Of a stretch of DNA of 64,000 nt, positions 1 to 11,342 are shown in pieces; position 1 is the first letter of the stretch; every line of letters starts with the position of its first letter. The notes beneath the pieces are model-generated. The model was not told the origin of the DNA, did not search any database, and was given only the letters and a program-made list of their open reading frames with translations. The position numbers were made by a program, and so were the translations under genes. The stretch is from Magnolia sinica (taxonomy: Eukaryota; Streptophyta; Magnoliopsida; Magnoliales; Magnoliaceae). The stretch spans positions 22,728,001-22,792,000 of the forward strand of contig NC_080574.1 of assembly GCF_029962835.1 (NCBI RefSeq). The letters run 5' to 3'.

Positions 1-307
1 TGACTTCAAAAACCACTTCCGAATCGCAATATCGGCCCGCATCCAATGTCCATGCATTTTGATCGTAGGCCCTCTTCAACCTCCTCTCACGAGGTGATGG
101 TGAAGATCTTGTTGCACCAACATTAACCATCCTCACATTTCTTCGAATGGGTGGTGATGATGGACTCGCGTCATCCGCAGCAGCTCGCCTCATGCTTCTT
201 AAGATCCGCAGAGATGATGGACCTGCTTGAACCACTCTCTTCTTCCCTATTACCGAGATAATCATGGGGATGGAAAATATCGCGGAAAAGAACGCAATAA
301 TACCCAT
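1..307 (-). CDS. Hypothetical protein, N-terminal part (runs off left edge)
   Basis: An uninterrupted minus-strand frame of 102 codons runs from an ATG at 307-305 to the window edge. The product starts with a hydrophobic stretch (MGIIAFFSAIFSIPMIISVI) that could be a signal anchor or transmembrane segment. It continues with a basic, Ser/Pro-rich region containing RRAAADD, SPSSPP and SPSPRERRLKR. A second in-frame ATG lies 14 codons downstream. A pyrimidine-rich leader precedes the start, and a TATA-like site lies about 215 bp upstream, so this looks like a transcribed first exon. I do not recognise the family. Some plant retrotransposon proteins have similar low-complexity N-termini, so a transposon origin is possible. 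The 3' part is not in the window. Confidence 0.4.
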   Translation of the reverse strand, partial: MGIIAFFSAIFSIPMIISVIGKKRVVQAGPSSLRILRSMRRAAADDASPSSPPIRRNVRMVNVGATRSSPSPRERRLKRAYDQNAWTLDAGRYCDSEVVFEV

Positions 308-520
308 GAGGATGATGGGTTTAGAAGATGGGAAGATGATTATGTGAGTAAGGTGTTAGAGAGATGAAAAGATGGTTGTGGAAGATGAAGAGAGAGGGTT
401 TGGAACTTGAGAAGATGGTAGAAGGATTAGAAAAAGAGTGGGTTTTATGAAGGAAGATGAAGAAGGGGGAAGGGAGATGAAGAAAGGGTTAGGAATGAGG
501 CTTTGGGCGTGTGGGGGAGG

Positions 521-530
521 TTATATAAAC
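521..530 (-). promoter_or_regulatory. TATA-box-like element of the left-edge ORF
   Basis: The minus strand reads GTTTATATAA here. It is followed by a CT-rich stretch at 310-500 that would form a leader of roughly 185 nt before the ATG at 307. Spacing and composition suit a plant core promoter, but no transcription start can be seen. Confidence 0.4.
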
Positions 531-854
531 TACTTATGTGGGACCCACCAAAATAAAGGAAAAAATACTAGGGCGGCACCACCGCACTCGAGTGGCACTA
601 CCGCTCGGGCTTCCAAAGTGCGGCTCAATGAATTTTGCTTTATGGCTACGGATTATAACCGTAGCTATATCCGTATCCCGGTGCCTTTTTTTTTATGCAT
701 GGAGAATTTTATTCTACCTACATTTTTATCTAACACATATTTATATAAATATGTATATATAAGCATATAAAAATTATATACTCTATTTTTTTTCATTTCT
801 TTCTTTATTCATATAACAAGAATATCTTCTAAACCAAAATTAGTTGACGTACCA

Positions 855-1045
855 TGTATGATTTTAGGGCTGAAAGTTGGCCGGGTTCAACCCGACCAAC
901 CTGTGACCGACCCGACATTGGGTTGGGCTTGGGCAGGATGTATCGGGTTTGGTCTTGGGGTTGGGCAATACAAACACCAACCTGATAAAACTTAGGTTGG
1001 GCTTGGGTTGCCTGACCCAACACGAACCCACTAATATATAAGTTC
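855..1045. repeat. hAT-like subterminal repeat remnant (GGGTTGGGCTTGGG type)
   Basis: Degenerate short motifs GGGTTGGG, CCCGACC and GGGTTCAACCC alternate here. The same composition occurs at both ends of the hAT-like element at 20598-21509, so this is probably an old fragment of that class. Clear terminal repeats and target-site duplications were not found. A GGCTTGTTTGGAT motif directly follows at 1051, suggesting an adjacent MITE. Confidence 0.35.
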
Positions 1046-2029
1046 CTTAAGGCTTGTTTGGATACGCATTTTGGGATGTATTGTATCATATTAGAAGTTA
1101 TGATTTAGCGTTTACCGTGTTTGGATTGGAGTGAATAGGAGTTGAATCCCATGCGTGCGAATACAAACTCCAGCCAAATTTTCGAACCGACGGTAGAGTA
1201 TTGTCAGTGGGTTCTGTTGCCATCAATACTTCGTATTCATTGCGCTGTATTCGGCAGCGGATGAAAGTTTGAAGTTTGTACGATTACAAGATATCTGGTA
1301 CCTATGCAATGTAAGATCGGGACCGTTCATTTGGTACATTTTAACGTGAAAATCATATGGGCTAGAAATCAGAAAGTTTCATACGTCAAACAGGCCACCC
1401 GACCCAATTAAGATTGTACAATACACAGACATAATACGTCCTATCCAAACATTGATCTGTATAACGTATTGTATACTATGCCAAACAATACCTCCTATCC
1501 AAACATTTATTAGTATTTGATTGATTTGGATGTATTCTGACGACTCCATACATACTATAACAAATCCAAATGGATAATTATGTATTTAAGTGCAGATCAA
1601 GATGAAGGCCAATTATAAATTCAAATGTAAATGTAATTGTAATCATTGTGATGACACTAAAGAGCAATGTCCAAAGCATCGTAATTTGATGATCCGAATG
1701 CATGGAAAGAGACTGCAATCTAGTCATGTAGACTCCAATAGCATGTTCAACAACATTCATTCAAAGGAGAATTGCAGTTTTGAATGAAGATAGAAAAGAT
1801 GCTGAAATCAAGTATTTTAAAGTTCATAAGCAAATGTTAATTGAAAATGCATGGAAATGCACGTTTAAAGAAGCAATGAAGCAAGAATTGCATGAAATGA
1901 AGTGAAAGAGCTTAAAGGGTAATTTAGTATCACCAGTTGACAAATGCATGGAGAATTGCAGTTTAAAAGGAAGAATGACCAGAAATGCATGAGAAAAGGT
2001 GAAATCGAAACGTGAATGATTGACTGTGA

Positions 2030-2700
2030 AATGCAGGGAAATGACCGTGAAGTGAAGGGGATTGACCGTGAAATGCATGGAAATGATCGTGAAATGAAGG
2101 GAATTGACCGTGATATGCATGGAAATGACCGTGAAATGAAACGGAATCGCCAGGATTGACCGTGAAATGCAGGGAAATGACCACGAAGTGAAGCGAATTG
2201 ACCGTGAAATGCATGGAAATGACCGTGAAGTGAAGGAAATTGACTGTGAAATGCATGAAAATGACCGTGAATCAACACGGAATCGCCAGGATTGACCGTG
2301 AAATGCATGGAAATGACCGTGAAGTGAAGGGGATTGACCGTGAAATGCATGGAAATGACTGTGAAATGAAACGGAATCGTCGGGATTAACTGTGAAATGC
2401 ATGAAAATGACCATGAAGTGAAGCGAATTAACCATGAAATGCATGAAAATGACCGTGAGGTGAAGCGAATTGACCGTGAAATGCATGGAAATGACCGTGA
2501 AGTGAAGCGAATTGACCGTGAAATGCATGAAAATGACCATGAGGTGAAGCGAATTGACCGTAAAATGCATGGAAATGACCGTGAAATGCGTGGAATTGAC
2601 CGTGAAGTGAAGGGGAATGACCGGAAATGAACATGAAATGATTGGAAACGACCGTGAGGTGAAGGGAATTAACCATGAAATGACAGGGAATGGCCGGAAT
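2030..2700 (+). repeat. Minisatellite, 42-bp unit made of two 21-bp submonomers
   Basis: Tandem copies alternate the submonomers GACCGTGAAATGCATGGAAAT and a GACCGTGAAGTGAAGCGAATT-like partner. A few longer spacer units carry an ACGGAATCGCCAGGATT segment. Because 21 and 42 are multiples of three, long frames stay open on both strands (up to 248 codons on minus, repeating MHFTVNSLHFTVIS). These frames are a consequence of the period and are not called as genes. Related degenerate motifs extend left to about 1830. Confidence 0.85.
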
Positions 2701-2703
2701 TAA

Positions 2704-2837
2704 GTCAGTTCGCGGTCAATTTAACTCAATTCATGGTCATTTTAGCTCAGTTTATAATCATTTTAGCTCAGTTCATGATCATTTTACCTCAGTTCACGAT
2801 CATTTTACGTCAGTTCACAGTCATTTTAGCTCATGAA
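2704..2837 (-). repeat. 21-bp tandem repeats, opposite orientation to the 42-bp array
   Basis: About six copies of a 21-bp unit (CATTTTAGCTCAGTTCATGAT and variants) follow one another. The reverse complement contains ATGACCATGAA and GAACTGAGC motifs close to the 21-bp submonomer of the neighbouring array. It therefore appears to be the same satellite in inverted orientation, with the polarity switch near 2700. Confidence 0.7.
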
Positions 2838-3006
2838 TCAATAACTCAGTGGGTCCTCGGTCTGTTAACTCAGTCGGTGCTCAGTCTCTTTCATGGTCTT
2901 CGTTTAATTTCACATCTCATTTCATTCTTTGTTTACAAAACCCTCAATGTGGGCCATTTGAATCCTGATTTTGCTCATTTATCAGGACATGTCATACCAT
3001 TCAGCA

Positions 3007-3160
3007 TTTTAAAAAAATGAAAATGGATTGGGGACCGTGCGCATATATAGTATAATATACAGTGGGGTCCACACAAAGAAAGCTTAATATTTTTAAAAAA
3101 TGAAAATGGATTGTGGACCATGCGCATATATAGTATAATACAAAGTGGGGTCGATAAAAT
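3007..3160 (+). repeat. Tandem duplication with 83-bp period
   Basis: Two adjacent copies share TTTTAAAAAA, TGAAAATGGATTG, a CGCATATATAGTATAAT core and GTGGGGTC, offset by 83 bp. No coding potential is evident. The flanks at 3170-3640 hold nothing I can recognise. Confidence 0.7.
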
Positions 3161-3638
3161 GAAAGCAGAGATTTCAATATACCTGTCATTCGAAGCTTCT
3201 TAGCTGGGGGATCATTTTTCGTCCTATCTTGGGCTCAAAAAGGTCGAAAAGGACGTGTGTGGTGTATGTATTCTCGACCAAATAAAGGTGAAAGAAGAAA
3301 GTGGTAAAAGGAGAGTTTTACTGTTAGGGTGGACAGTCACAGAAGGGGAGAAGTAATCAGAACGTAATAATCTACGGGTATGATGAAGGATCAGGGAGAG
3401 AAAAGAAGAAAAAACCAAGTTTTTTTGGTGGAGACTCAGCTGGCAGCGTAAATAGGGTGCGTCAGCTATACAGGGGCATTTTCGTCCTCTGGGAATGCGT
3501 CCGTACAAATGGGGGCTTATTCTGGTCAGGTAAAATGAAGTGGGCCTCGTCGGGTAAATGGGCCATAAATGGGTCGTACAGTGGTAAATTTCTCGAGTAA
3601 AAGGCCGTTTGCATTTTTTGGGTTGTTTATGGGAGAGA

Positions 3639-4149
3639 GGATTAGCTAGGTTTACCCTTACCGTGGGGCCACCTTGATGAAGTGTTGTATATCCACGCCG
3701 TTCATCCTTTTTTCATCCCATTTTTGGATGCGGTCCCAAATATTAAGCGGATCCAAACGTCAGGTATACCACGCCACAGGAAACGGTGGTGATTGAACGC
3801 CCACCATTAAAAACTTCCCAGGGCCCACCGTAAGAAGATCGGTAATGTTAATTCAACATCCAACCCGTTGATAAGGTTACCCCAGACCTGACCTGGATTA
3901 ATGTAAAATACAAAGATCAGCTTGATACAAAACTTTTGTGGTCTACAGAAAGTTTTCAATGGTCATTCACCACTTTTTCTAGTGGTATGGTCAACTGGAG
4001 AATTTGATCTCCCTAAGTTTTGGGATAGCGTCCTAAAATTATTTGAAAAAACAGATGTGCGGCGTCGATATAAAGCACATTCATCAACGTAGGCCCCACA
4101 CGGTAAGGCCAGCGCCCACTAAAGTGTTTCCCGGGTAACACCTAATCCG
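3639..4149. mobile_element. Palindromic MITE, GTGGGGCCCACC family, copy 1
   Basis: The left half (GTGGGGCCACC, TTGATGAAG, TATCCACGCCGTTCATCC) reappears as its reverse complement at the right end (GGCGTCGATATAAAG, TTCATCAACGTAGGCCCCAC). Outer termini GGATTAGCTAGGTTTACCC and GGGTAACACCTAATCC are imperfect inverted repeats. The interior carries the family landmark about crosses of 'AAACGTCAGG...GTGGTGATTGAACGCC' followed by 'AAAACTT'. No protein is encoded, so this is a non-autonomous foldback-like element. Confidence 0.65.
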
Positions 4150-4784
4150 CTCCCGTTTATCGGGCAGAAGAAGCGGATGTGCGTGAAATGATGGTTGTGT
4201 GGGCCACACAGAGACAGACTGAAAAGGACGGATGAGGATTATCGACGAGAAAGAAGACGCGCATCTTTTTCAAATATAAAGAGTGAGATATCTTCCCACG
4301 CCCCACTGTCTTGACAACAAGAAACTTATATAAAAAAATAAAAAAAATAAAAAAAACATATGTACCCCAGCCCAGGCAAATGCTATAATATAAATTATGC
4401 TTGCCCGGCCCACCGAGTGGGGATGATCAAAACGGTTTATCAGGTGGGTCCCACCATTTGTGGCCTAAATGTGGAGATCAGATCTTATATAGTTGAATCA
4501 GTGTGGTTTTTGCCATGTGGCCGCCCAATCAATGGTTAGATCTTCAGCAAGTTGAGGATATCTGATGAATACTGTGGTTGATCACGTATTCACCTATTCA
4601 AACTGACGGTGAGAATAAACACACCCATGGTTCAGATTCAAAAGTGTTGTATATGAGCCATGGCCCACCTATGAACAACCAATGATAGATGAGTTTCAAT
4701 TGAAATTCTCTCCGGTTCTTTCTTACGGTCTTACCTCCATATTTTAAATTGGATTTTAAATTTATAATTTTCAAATTTATAACA

Positions 4785-5450
4785 TGTTGGGGAAGAGTGG
4801 AAGCACACGGTGACGAATCAAGCAAGGCAGTACTAATTGTATAACCAAGTCCAAATACTGATAATTCATTCATTAAAAAAGGAAGAAAACAGACAGCTAA
4901 GATGAAGAACTGAGAACAACCAAAGAAACAAAAAGAAACCAAAAAAGAAGGAAAACACATAACAAATACAGGAAAAGAAAATCAAATCACAGAAAATAGA
5001 AAACAGAAAAATGCCCAGTAGAGATAGATTGTTACCAATTCAAACAAGCCTTAAATTCATTTCACAAGCCTGAGTTATACACTTTAAACCTCTAGGAACG
5101 AATTAGAAAGTCTAGAACTCATCTACTACTCTTAAAATTCCGATTACACCCGATATATAGTGTCATATAGTATCACAATCGAAATAGAAAACAAATCACG
5201 CACCTACGCAATTTTGTGCACGCGCTTGATGAGACATTTAATGGGACTAAAATGGCATCGACGATCTGTCGATGGCATTGAAAACCTTTGATGACATCGA
5301 GTAGAAACACCAAAACGTTTCAGCAACAAAACATGAATTTTTCAAATTTTTCCAATGAGACTTTGATGACATCGATATCTGCTCGATGGCATTTCAATGG
5401 GACCTTCGATGGCATAGACAAACCCCATATTTTCAAATTTAAGATAACAA
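4785..5450 (-). repeat. 3' LTR of the Copia element
   Basis: Aligns by eye with 9456-10008 through shared blocks: GACGAATCAAGCAA, AGGAACGAATTA, ATTACACCCGATATATA, ATGACATCGAGTAGAAACACC and GATGGCATAGA. An extra A-rich block at about 4880-5000 is absent from the other LTR. Divergence is heavy, pointing to an old insertion. The inner boundary is uncertain by about 20 bp. Confidence 0.75.
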
Positions 5451-6812
5451 CAACAATCTACACCATGTCTTTAATCTTCATTATTCATAGCTCATTATCC
5501 TCATATCTAATTCCGTCTTAAATCATAATTCTACTGTCACTTCTCGTGCACACTTCGTCTTTCATTTACGCATCCGTCAAGGTCAGAGAAGTTGCACAGA
5601 ACTTGAAATTCTCTTTGAAAATCATCTTCATAAGCACATCGATTGGATTCACACTCATATGAATCTTTTCTAGAGTCACGCCTTCTTCCTTTAGCACATG
5701 TCAGATAAAATAATTACGCACATTAATATATTTAATACGTGAGTGATAAACAGAACTTTTCACCAAATTAATCGCACTTTCACTGCCACAATTAACCGTC
5801 ACGGCCTCATACTAAAGCCCCAACTGATTTATCATACCTTTCAACCAAATATCTTCCTTGAATACTTCGGTCACCGTCATATAATCGACTTTGGTTGTGG
5901 AAAGAGCTACCACAGAATGAAGTTTCAACATCCTACCAATCGCTCAACCTACTAACATAAACAAATAACCAGAAGTTAACCTTATATTGTCTACATTGCC
6001 TGCGTAATCATAATTCACATAGCTTATTAACTTGTCCTCTAATTTTTCAAATGATAAGACATAATCCTGCATAGCTTGAATGTATCGAAGTAATCATTTC
6101 ACTACCTCCCAATGTTGTTTGTCGGGGTTAGACATGTATCTACCAACAACACCCACTGCATGTGAACTATCCAGTCTTATACAAACCATGGCATACATGA
6201 AGCTATCAACTGCACTCGAATAAGGCAGATGAGACATATCCTGCTTTTTTTCATCTGTTTTAGGACATTATTCAGAAGATATTTTAAAATGAGCTGCGTG
6301 GGAACATTGACCAACTTTATCTTATCCATCTCATACTTCATCAATACCTTCTAAAGGTATTCTACCTAAGATAACTATAGGCTGCTCCTTTTCTTGTCTC
6401 CGTGTATATCAATGCCAAGAACTATCTTTGTAGCCCCCAAATTTTTCATCTTAAATAGCCTTAATAACTAAGTCTTAAATATGTTGATCTGAGACATGTT
6501 ATGACCAACGATAAGCATGTCATCAACATACAATACCAAGATAATGAACTTTTCACCGCTCAGTGTCTTGTAATAGACATAATAATTATACTCACTCCTG
6601 GTAAACTTCTGACTTACCATGAAAGAATCAATTTTTTATATTGTCGCTTAGGTAACTATTTCGGGCCATACAACAACCTCTTTAATCTGCAAATATTGTG
6701 TCTATGCTCTTTGTATTTCATAGCCTTCTGGTTATTTCATGTAGATATGCTCTTCCGATTCCTCGTGTAGGAAAGCAGTCTTCACATTCATCTGCTCTAG
6801 CTCGAGACTGTA

Positions 6813-7046
6813 TTAGGTAAACAGCGTCAACATGAATCTGATAGATACTTGCTTTACAACTGCTATGAATATCTCAGTGAAGTTCACACATTCTCTCTGA
6901 GCATATTCCTTCGCTACCAATCTTACCTTGTACCTATCATGTTTCTTCTTAAAGATCCACTTGCACCCGATTATTTTACAACCGGCAGAAAGCTCTAACA
7001 GCTCGTATACCTCATTCTTGTATAAGGAGTCCATATCATCATTCAT
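6813..7046 (-). pseudogene. Copia reverse transcriptase fragment
   Basis: This minus-strand frame encodes the conserved N-terminal part of the Copia RT domain: the SLYKNEVYELLEL-like block, GCKIIGCKWIFKKK and RLVAKEYAQRE. The downstream YVDD active-site motif lies in another frame near 6514-6530, so at least one frameshift separates them. It is part of the 4785-10008 element and is not a host gene. Confidence 0.8.
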
Positions 7047-7699
7047 CGCTACTTTTCACTTTTTGACATCTGACTCATCAAGAGCCTCTGGAAAAGTAGA
7101 CAGATCACCATCATCCGTAATGAGGGCAAATGCGACATTTAAGTCATCCATGTATCTCGCTGGTAACCTACGATCATTTGGCGGATTCCTTCTCACAAGT
7201 GGTTGCTCCACCTGCTCTTGTACCTTTTTATGCATCTTCGTATCAGCCTGTGTCTCATCTATGTCTATCTGAACGTTCACAACCAACTTTTCCACTTCTT
7301 TGTGTTCATCCTTAAGGAACAAGAATCCTTCGTCAAATTTGACATAACGACTAAGGAAGATTTTCTTATGATCTGGTCATATAGTCTATACTCCTTCACA
7401 CCACCACTATAGTCGATAAAGATGTATTTTTTACCCCTTTGGTCTAGCTTATTTCTCTCAACTGACAATACGTGAGAGCAAGCATCGTAACCAAATACAC
7501 ACAATCTCGAGTAGTCCACTTATTGATCACTCCACACTTCCTCTGAAATCTAACAATCAATAGCCGTAAAATGAGACTGATTCACCAAGTAACAAACCGT
7601 ATTAACGACCTTAGTTCATAATTCCTTACCCTACCCAACATTATTGATCATGCATTAAGCTATCTATAAGAGAGCCCGATTCATCCACTCAGCCACACA

Positions 7700-8160
7700 A
7701 TTATGTTATGGCGTATGGTGCACTATGTTGTGCATCACGATCATTTCATCCTTGCAATACCGATTGAATTCTCCAGAAGTGAATTTCTCATCATTATCTA
7801 TCCTCAATACTTTCATCTTTCGTTCTGACTGTTTTTTTACCATCGCCTTCCACTGCTTGAAGTTGGTAAAAATATCGGATTTATTTTTCATAAAATAAAC
7901 CTACACTTTCCTGGAATAGTCACGAACCATGATGACCCTCCACCAGAAACCACAAGCAACGGCCCCCATACATAAGAACGCAGATAATTAAGAACACTCT
8001 TACAAACATGTTTTTCAAACTTAATAGATAATCTTAACTGTTTATCATATATACAATACTCACATATACCAAAATCAATACTTTTAAATATTGTAATCAA
8101 ACAACAGTCAGAAAGTACCTTCATGCCCCTATCTCTCATGTGGCCCAAACGTACAGCCAC
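7700..8160 (-). pseudogene. Copia integrase core fragment
   Basis: The frame at 7706-7891 reads a segment like the Copia integrase core: an FKQWKAMVKKQSERKMKVLR block, then DN..KFTSGEFNRYC and a HHTP-like end. Upstream in the element (about 7880-8160) are further integrase-like residues in a different frame. The segment is broken and cannot be functional. Confidence 0.65.
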
Positions 8161-9441
8161 ATACGTACAGAAGTGTAATCCGCTACAAACGTTGCAATTC
8201 CACCTGATGAAGTGCTCCTAATCAACATGTAAAGGTTTTCGTTCCCCTGTGCCTTCATAACTATGAGTTTCCCCTTTGAAACTTAAGGACATGATCAAAA
8301 CTGATAAATTTGCACCCTAGTGCCTCGAGTACTTCCAGACATATCAGACTCTTCCTCAACTCAGGAACGTGTCTAACATCCGTCAATAATTCAATATACA
8401 CTCTATGCTATCAAATATCTTGATGCACATCGATCCAATACCTACCACTTTGCGAGCATTATCATTACCCATAAAAACTTGTCCACCATCACACTCATTG
8501 TAACTGGTGAACCAACTCCGATAAGGGGTCATGTGGTACGAAACCCCTGTATTCAAAGTTCATTCTTCATCGAAGTACCCGAATTTGGATGAGCTTAGCA
8601 CGTCACTACCGTTCGTCTCCTCACTGGATTCAACAGTGTTGGCCTCCCTGAAAGAATCATATGAATTCTCTTTTCTCGACTTAGGATTATAAAAATCCTT
8701 TTTCATGTGCCCGGTCATCCCATAATTCTAACACCTTAACTTGTCATTGCCTTTGCCCTTGGATTTGGACATCGATCGTAAGGATCCAGTGTCTCACTCA
8801 TAATTCTCCCCTAACAGTGCATCTGTAGAAGTACCCACATCACCGTTTTTCTTTCTTACTGCCTTTGATTGAAGGGCTGAGATAACAGTTTCAATGCTAA
8901 TGGTTGTTCTACCGGTGCACAAAGAGACTAACTTTTACGATGTTGGGAGAGAATCCAACAGTATACATACCTGATCTTCATCTTTCATCGTTTCTTCCAC
9001 ATCCAACAATTTACAAATCAACCTGTTAAAGTTACTAATTTGAGCTTGCAACGTCAGCCTCCCCTCCGCCATCTTCAAATCAAACAACTATAGCTTCAAG
9101 TACAAACGATTCTCAAGAGATTTCTTTGCATAGATATTTTCTAATTTTGCAAATGTACATGCTGCAGTTTTCTCTCTCATGACATTATAGAAGACCTCAT
9201 CTTTTAAGCACAATTAGATAGAGGTTTTTGCTTTCTTATCAACCTTGTTTCATTCATCTTCGGTCATATATTCTGGTCATTTTTCAAGGAGAACATCGTC
9301 TAATCCTTACTAAATTAGAATACCGTTCATCTTAATTTTCCATAGTTCAAAATTATTTTTATCGAACTATTTTTCTACGTTGAACTTCTGGTTAGATGTC
9401 ATTGATACATTGCTTTCAAATTCGATTTGCTTCCCAAAGTT

Positions 9442-9453
9442 AGTATAATACCA
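9442..9453 (-). promoter_or_regulatory. Degenerate tRNA-Met primer-binding site of the Copia element
   Basis: Two bases inside the 5' LTR, the minus strand reads TGGTATTATACT. Its first six bases match the usual plant Copia site TGGTATCAGAGC. The position is as expected for a minus-strand element. Confidence 0.55.
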
Positions 9454-9455
9454 CT

Positions 9456-10008
9456 TGTTAGGGAACCGCGGAAGCACACAAAGACGAATCAAGCAAAGTA
9501 TTGTCAATCACACAATCAAGTCGAAACACAAACAATTCGAATTTTACGTGGACAAAGTCTTTCGGGGGAAAACAACGGCACAGAGCAACGAGTAATACAT
9601 TATGAAATCAAAAATACAAGAGATAGAGTTACCGATTAGAACAAGCTTTGAATCCACTTCACGAGCCCAAGCTATGCCCTTAAAACCCTTAGGAACGAAT
9701 TAAAAAACCTAAAACTCCTCCGCTACTCTCAAAATCCCAATTACACCCGATATATATAGTATCATACAGTATCCTAATCGGAATAGGAAACAAATCTCAT
9801 ACTTATGCAATTCTGCGCATGCGCTTGATGAAACCTTCGATGGGACTTCGATGGCATTAACAATCTTTCGATGACATCGAGTAGAAACACCGAAACGTTA
9901 TGGCCACAAAATATGGATTTCCCTAATTTTTGTGATAGGACATACCTACTCGAGGGCACTTGGATGGCATAGATGAACCTTTTTGTTTTCAGATTTAAGA
10001 CATCAACG
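9456..10008 (-). repeat. 5' LTR of the Copia element
   Basis: Partner of 4785-5450. It lies next to the primer-binding site, so it is the 5' LTR of the minus-strand element. The outer end near 10008 is estimated from where homology to the other LTR stops. Confidence 0.75.
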
Positions 10009-10890
10009 ACGTAACTAAATTCAATTTTTAAAAAAAGGAAGAGATGAGATGAGATGTTTGAAATTGAATCATAAATTTACAAATTAAATTTCATAACTAA
10101 AATCCAATTTTAAAAAGGGAGCTATTATATGAGAGTTTATATTTATTTGTCTTGCTAGCCCTAATTTTTTATGATCTAAGCCATTGATTATAATTTGAAA
10201 GCAATTTTAACCATAGAATTAGAAGGATAATTAGATAGTTTATGCTTCTTTGGTGGTAAGACGGACCGAGACCATTCATCTTCGACCGGGAGGTTTCAAA
10301 AATCCAGTAAATCCCGTCAGATCCTACAGGCGAATCCATCCAGGCTATTAGAGTCCATCAATCAGATAGGTCGAATCATAACATAGGCTATCCACACTAT
10401 GCACGCCAAATAAATGGCCACGATTCACTGAATAGAACAACAGAAGGAGGTGCGTAGGAACGTAGAAAGAGATGAGGACGACCACAGCTGAAAATTTCCA
10501 TTTCCGCTCAGAAAGCTACTCCATTCCATATGTAAGGCAATGATACCATCAAACTAGTCATATTCGATCAACGAGTTTATGCTACCCAAAGTCTTACCAT
10601 TAGATGATCCTAACCGTCTAATTTGTGGCATGCTGGTCAGGAAAGAATTAAACAATAAAGTATCACAAAAATCAAAAGGCCATGATTGATTGATTGCCTC
10701 CATTTGAAATGATCAGTTATAATCCCACTGCCGACAATCACAAGCTAACTCCCCTGGATTAACAACCATCTATGGCGTTGGTCGCCAACAGATCCTCTAA
10801 GCTTGCCGAAATACAAGTTTGACGGTCATGATCACCAAAATGACTAATACGAAGGATGCGTGATGACCCTGCCATTACTGACCTACGTAG
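10009..10890. other. Intergenic stretch without recognisable feature
   Basis: AT-rich sequence with many stops in all frames. I see no coding exon, RNA gene or clear repeat before the palindromic MITE that follows. Confidence 0.5.
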
Positions 10891-10894
10891 TTGC

Positions 10895-11342
10895 AGGACT
10901 CTGTGCAGCCCACTGTAGTGTATGTGTTTTATCCACGCCATCCATCCGTTTTTCCAGCTCATTTTATGCCATGAACCCAAAATTGACACATATCCAAAGC
11001 TCAAGTGGACCACACCAGAGGAAACAGTGGTGATTGAACACCTACCGTTGAAAACTTCTTGGGGCGACGGAAGTTTTGGATAAATTGATATTTATATTTT
11101 TCCCTTCATCCATCGAGATCTGTGTGACCTCATAAACAGGTTGGATGACGAATAAACATATCATTGTGGGCTCTAGGAAGGTTTCAACAGTGGATGTCAT
11201 TATCCCCACTGTTTCCTGTGCTGTGGTCCATTTGTTCTCTGGATATGCTCCAATTTTGGGCTCATGTCTTAAAATCAGCTGGCAAAACAGATGGACGACA
11301 TGGATAAAATATATACATCACGGTGGGCCCCACAGAGTTGGC
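10895..11342. mobile_element. Palindromic MITE, GTGGGGCCCACC family, copy 2
   Basis: The left end ACTCTGTGCAGCCCACTG is mirrored by CGGTGGGCCCCACAGAGTT at the right end. Between them are the family landmarks in order: TTATCCACGCCATCCATCC, TTGAACACCTACCGTTG, GTGTGACCTCATAAACAGG, TTCAACAGTGGATGTCATTA and the inverted half ending GGATAAAATATATACATCA. No TSD was identified with confidence. Confidence 0.65.

Larger units (their letters stand above)
4785..10008 (-). mobile_element. Decayed Copia (Ty1) LTR retrotransposon
   Basis: Homologous LTRs bound the element (4785-5450 and 9456-10008), both starting TGTT(A/G)GGGA. Reading on the minus strand, pieces lie in Copia order. A gag zinc-knuckle remnant (CWNYGMTGHMKKDF, two cysteines lost) is near 8690-8740. 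Integrase catalytic-core remnants (GEFNRYC, VVHHTP-like) are at 7700-8160. Reverse transcriptase (CKWIFKKKHDRYKVRLVAKE) is at 6813-7046, the YVDDML motif near 6514-6530, and RNase H (YDYAGNVDNIRLTSGYLF) near 5930-6010. Stops and frameshifts break every domain. A target-site duplication could not be fixed because the LTR inner ends are blurred. Confidence 0.85.

Noticed and set aside
1824..2570. 248-codon minus-strand frame of repeated MHFTVNSLHFTVIS
   Set aside because: Explained by the 42-bp tandem repeat whose period is a multiple of three; plus-strand frames are open for the same reason.
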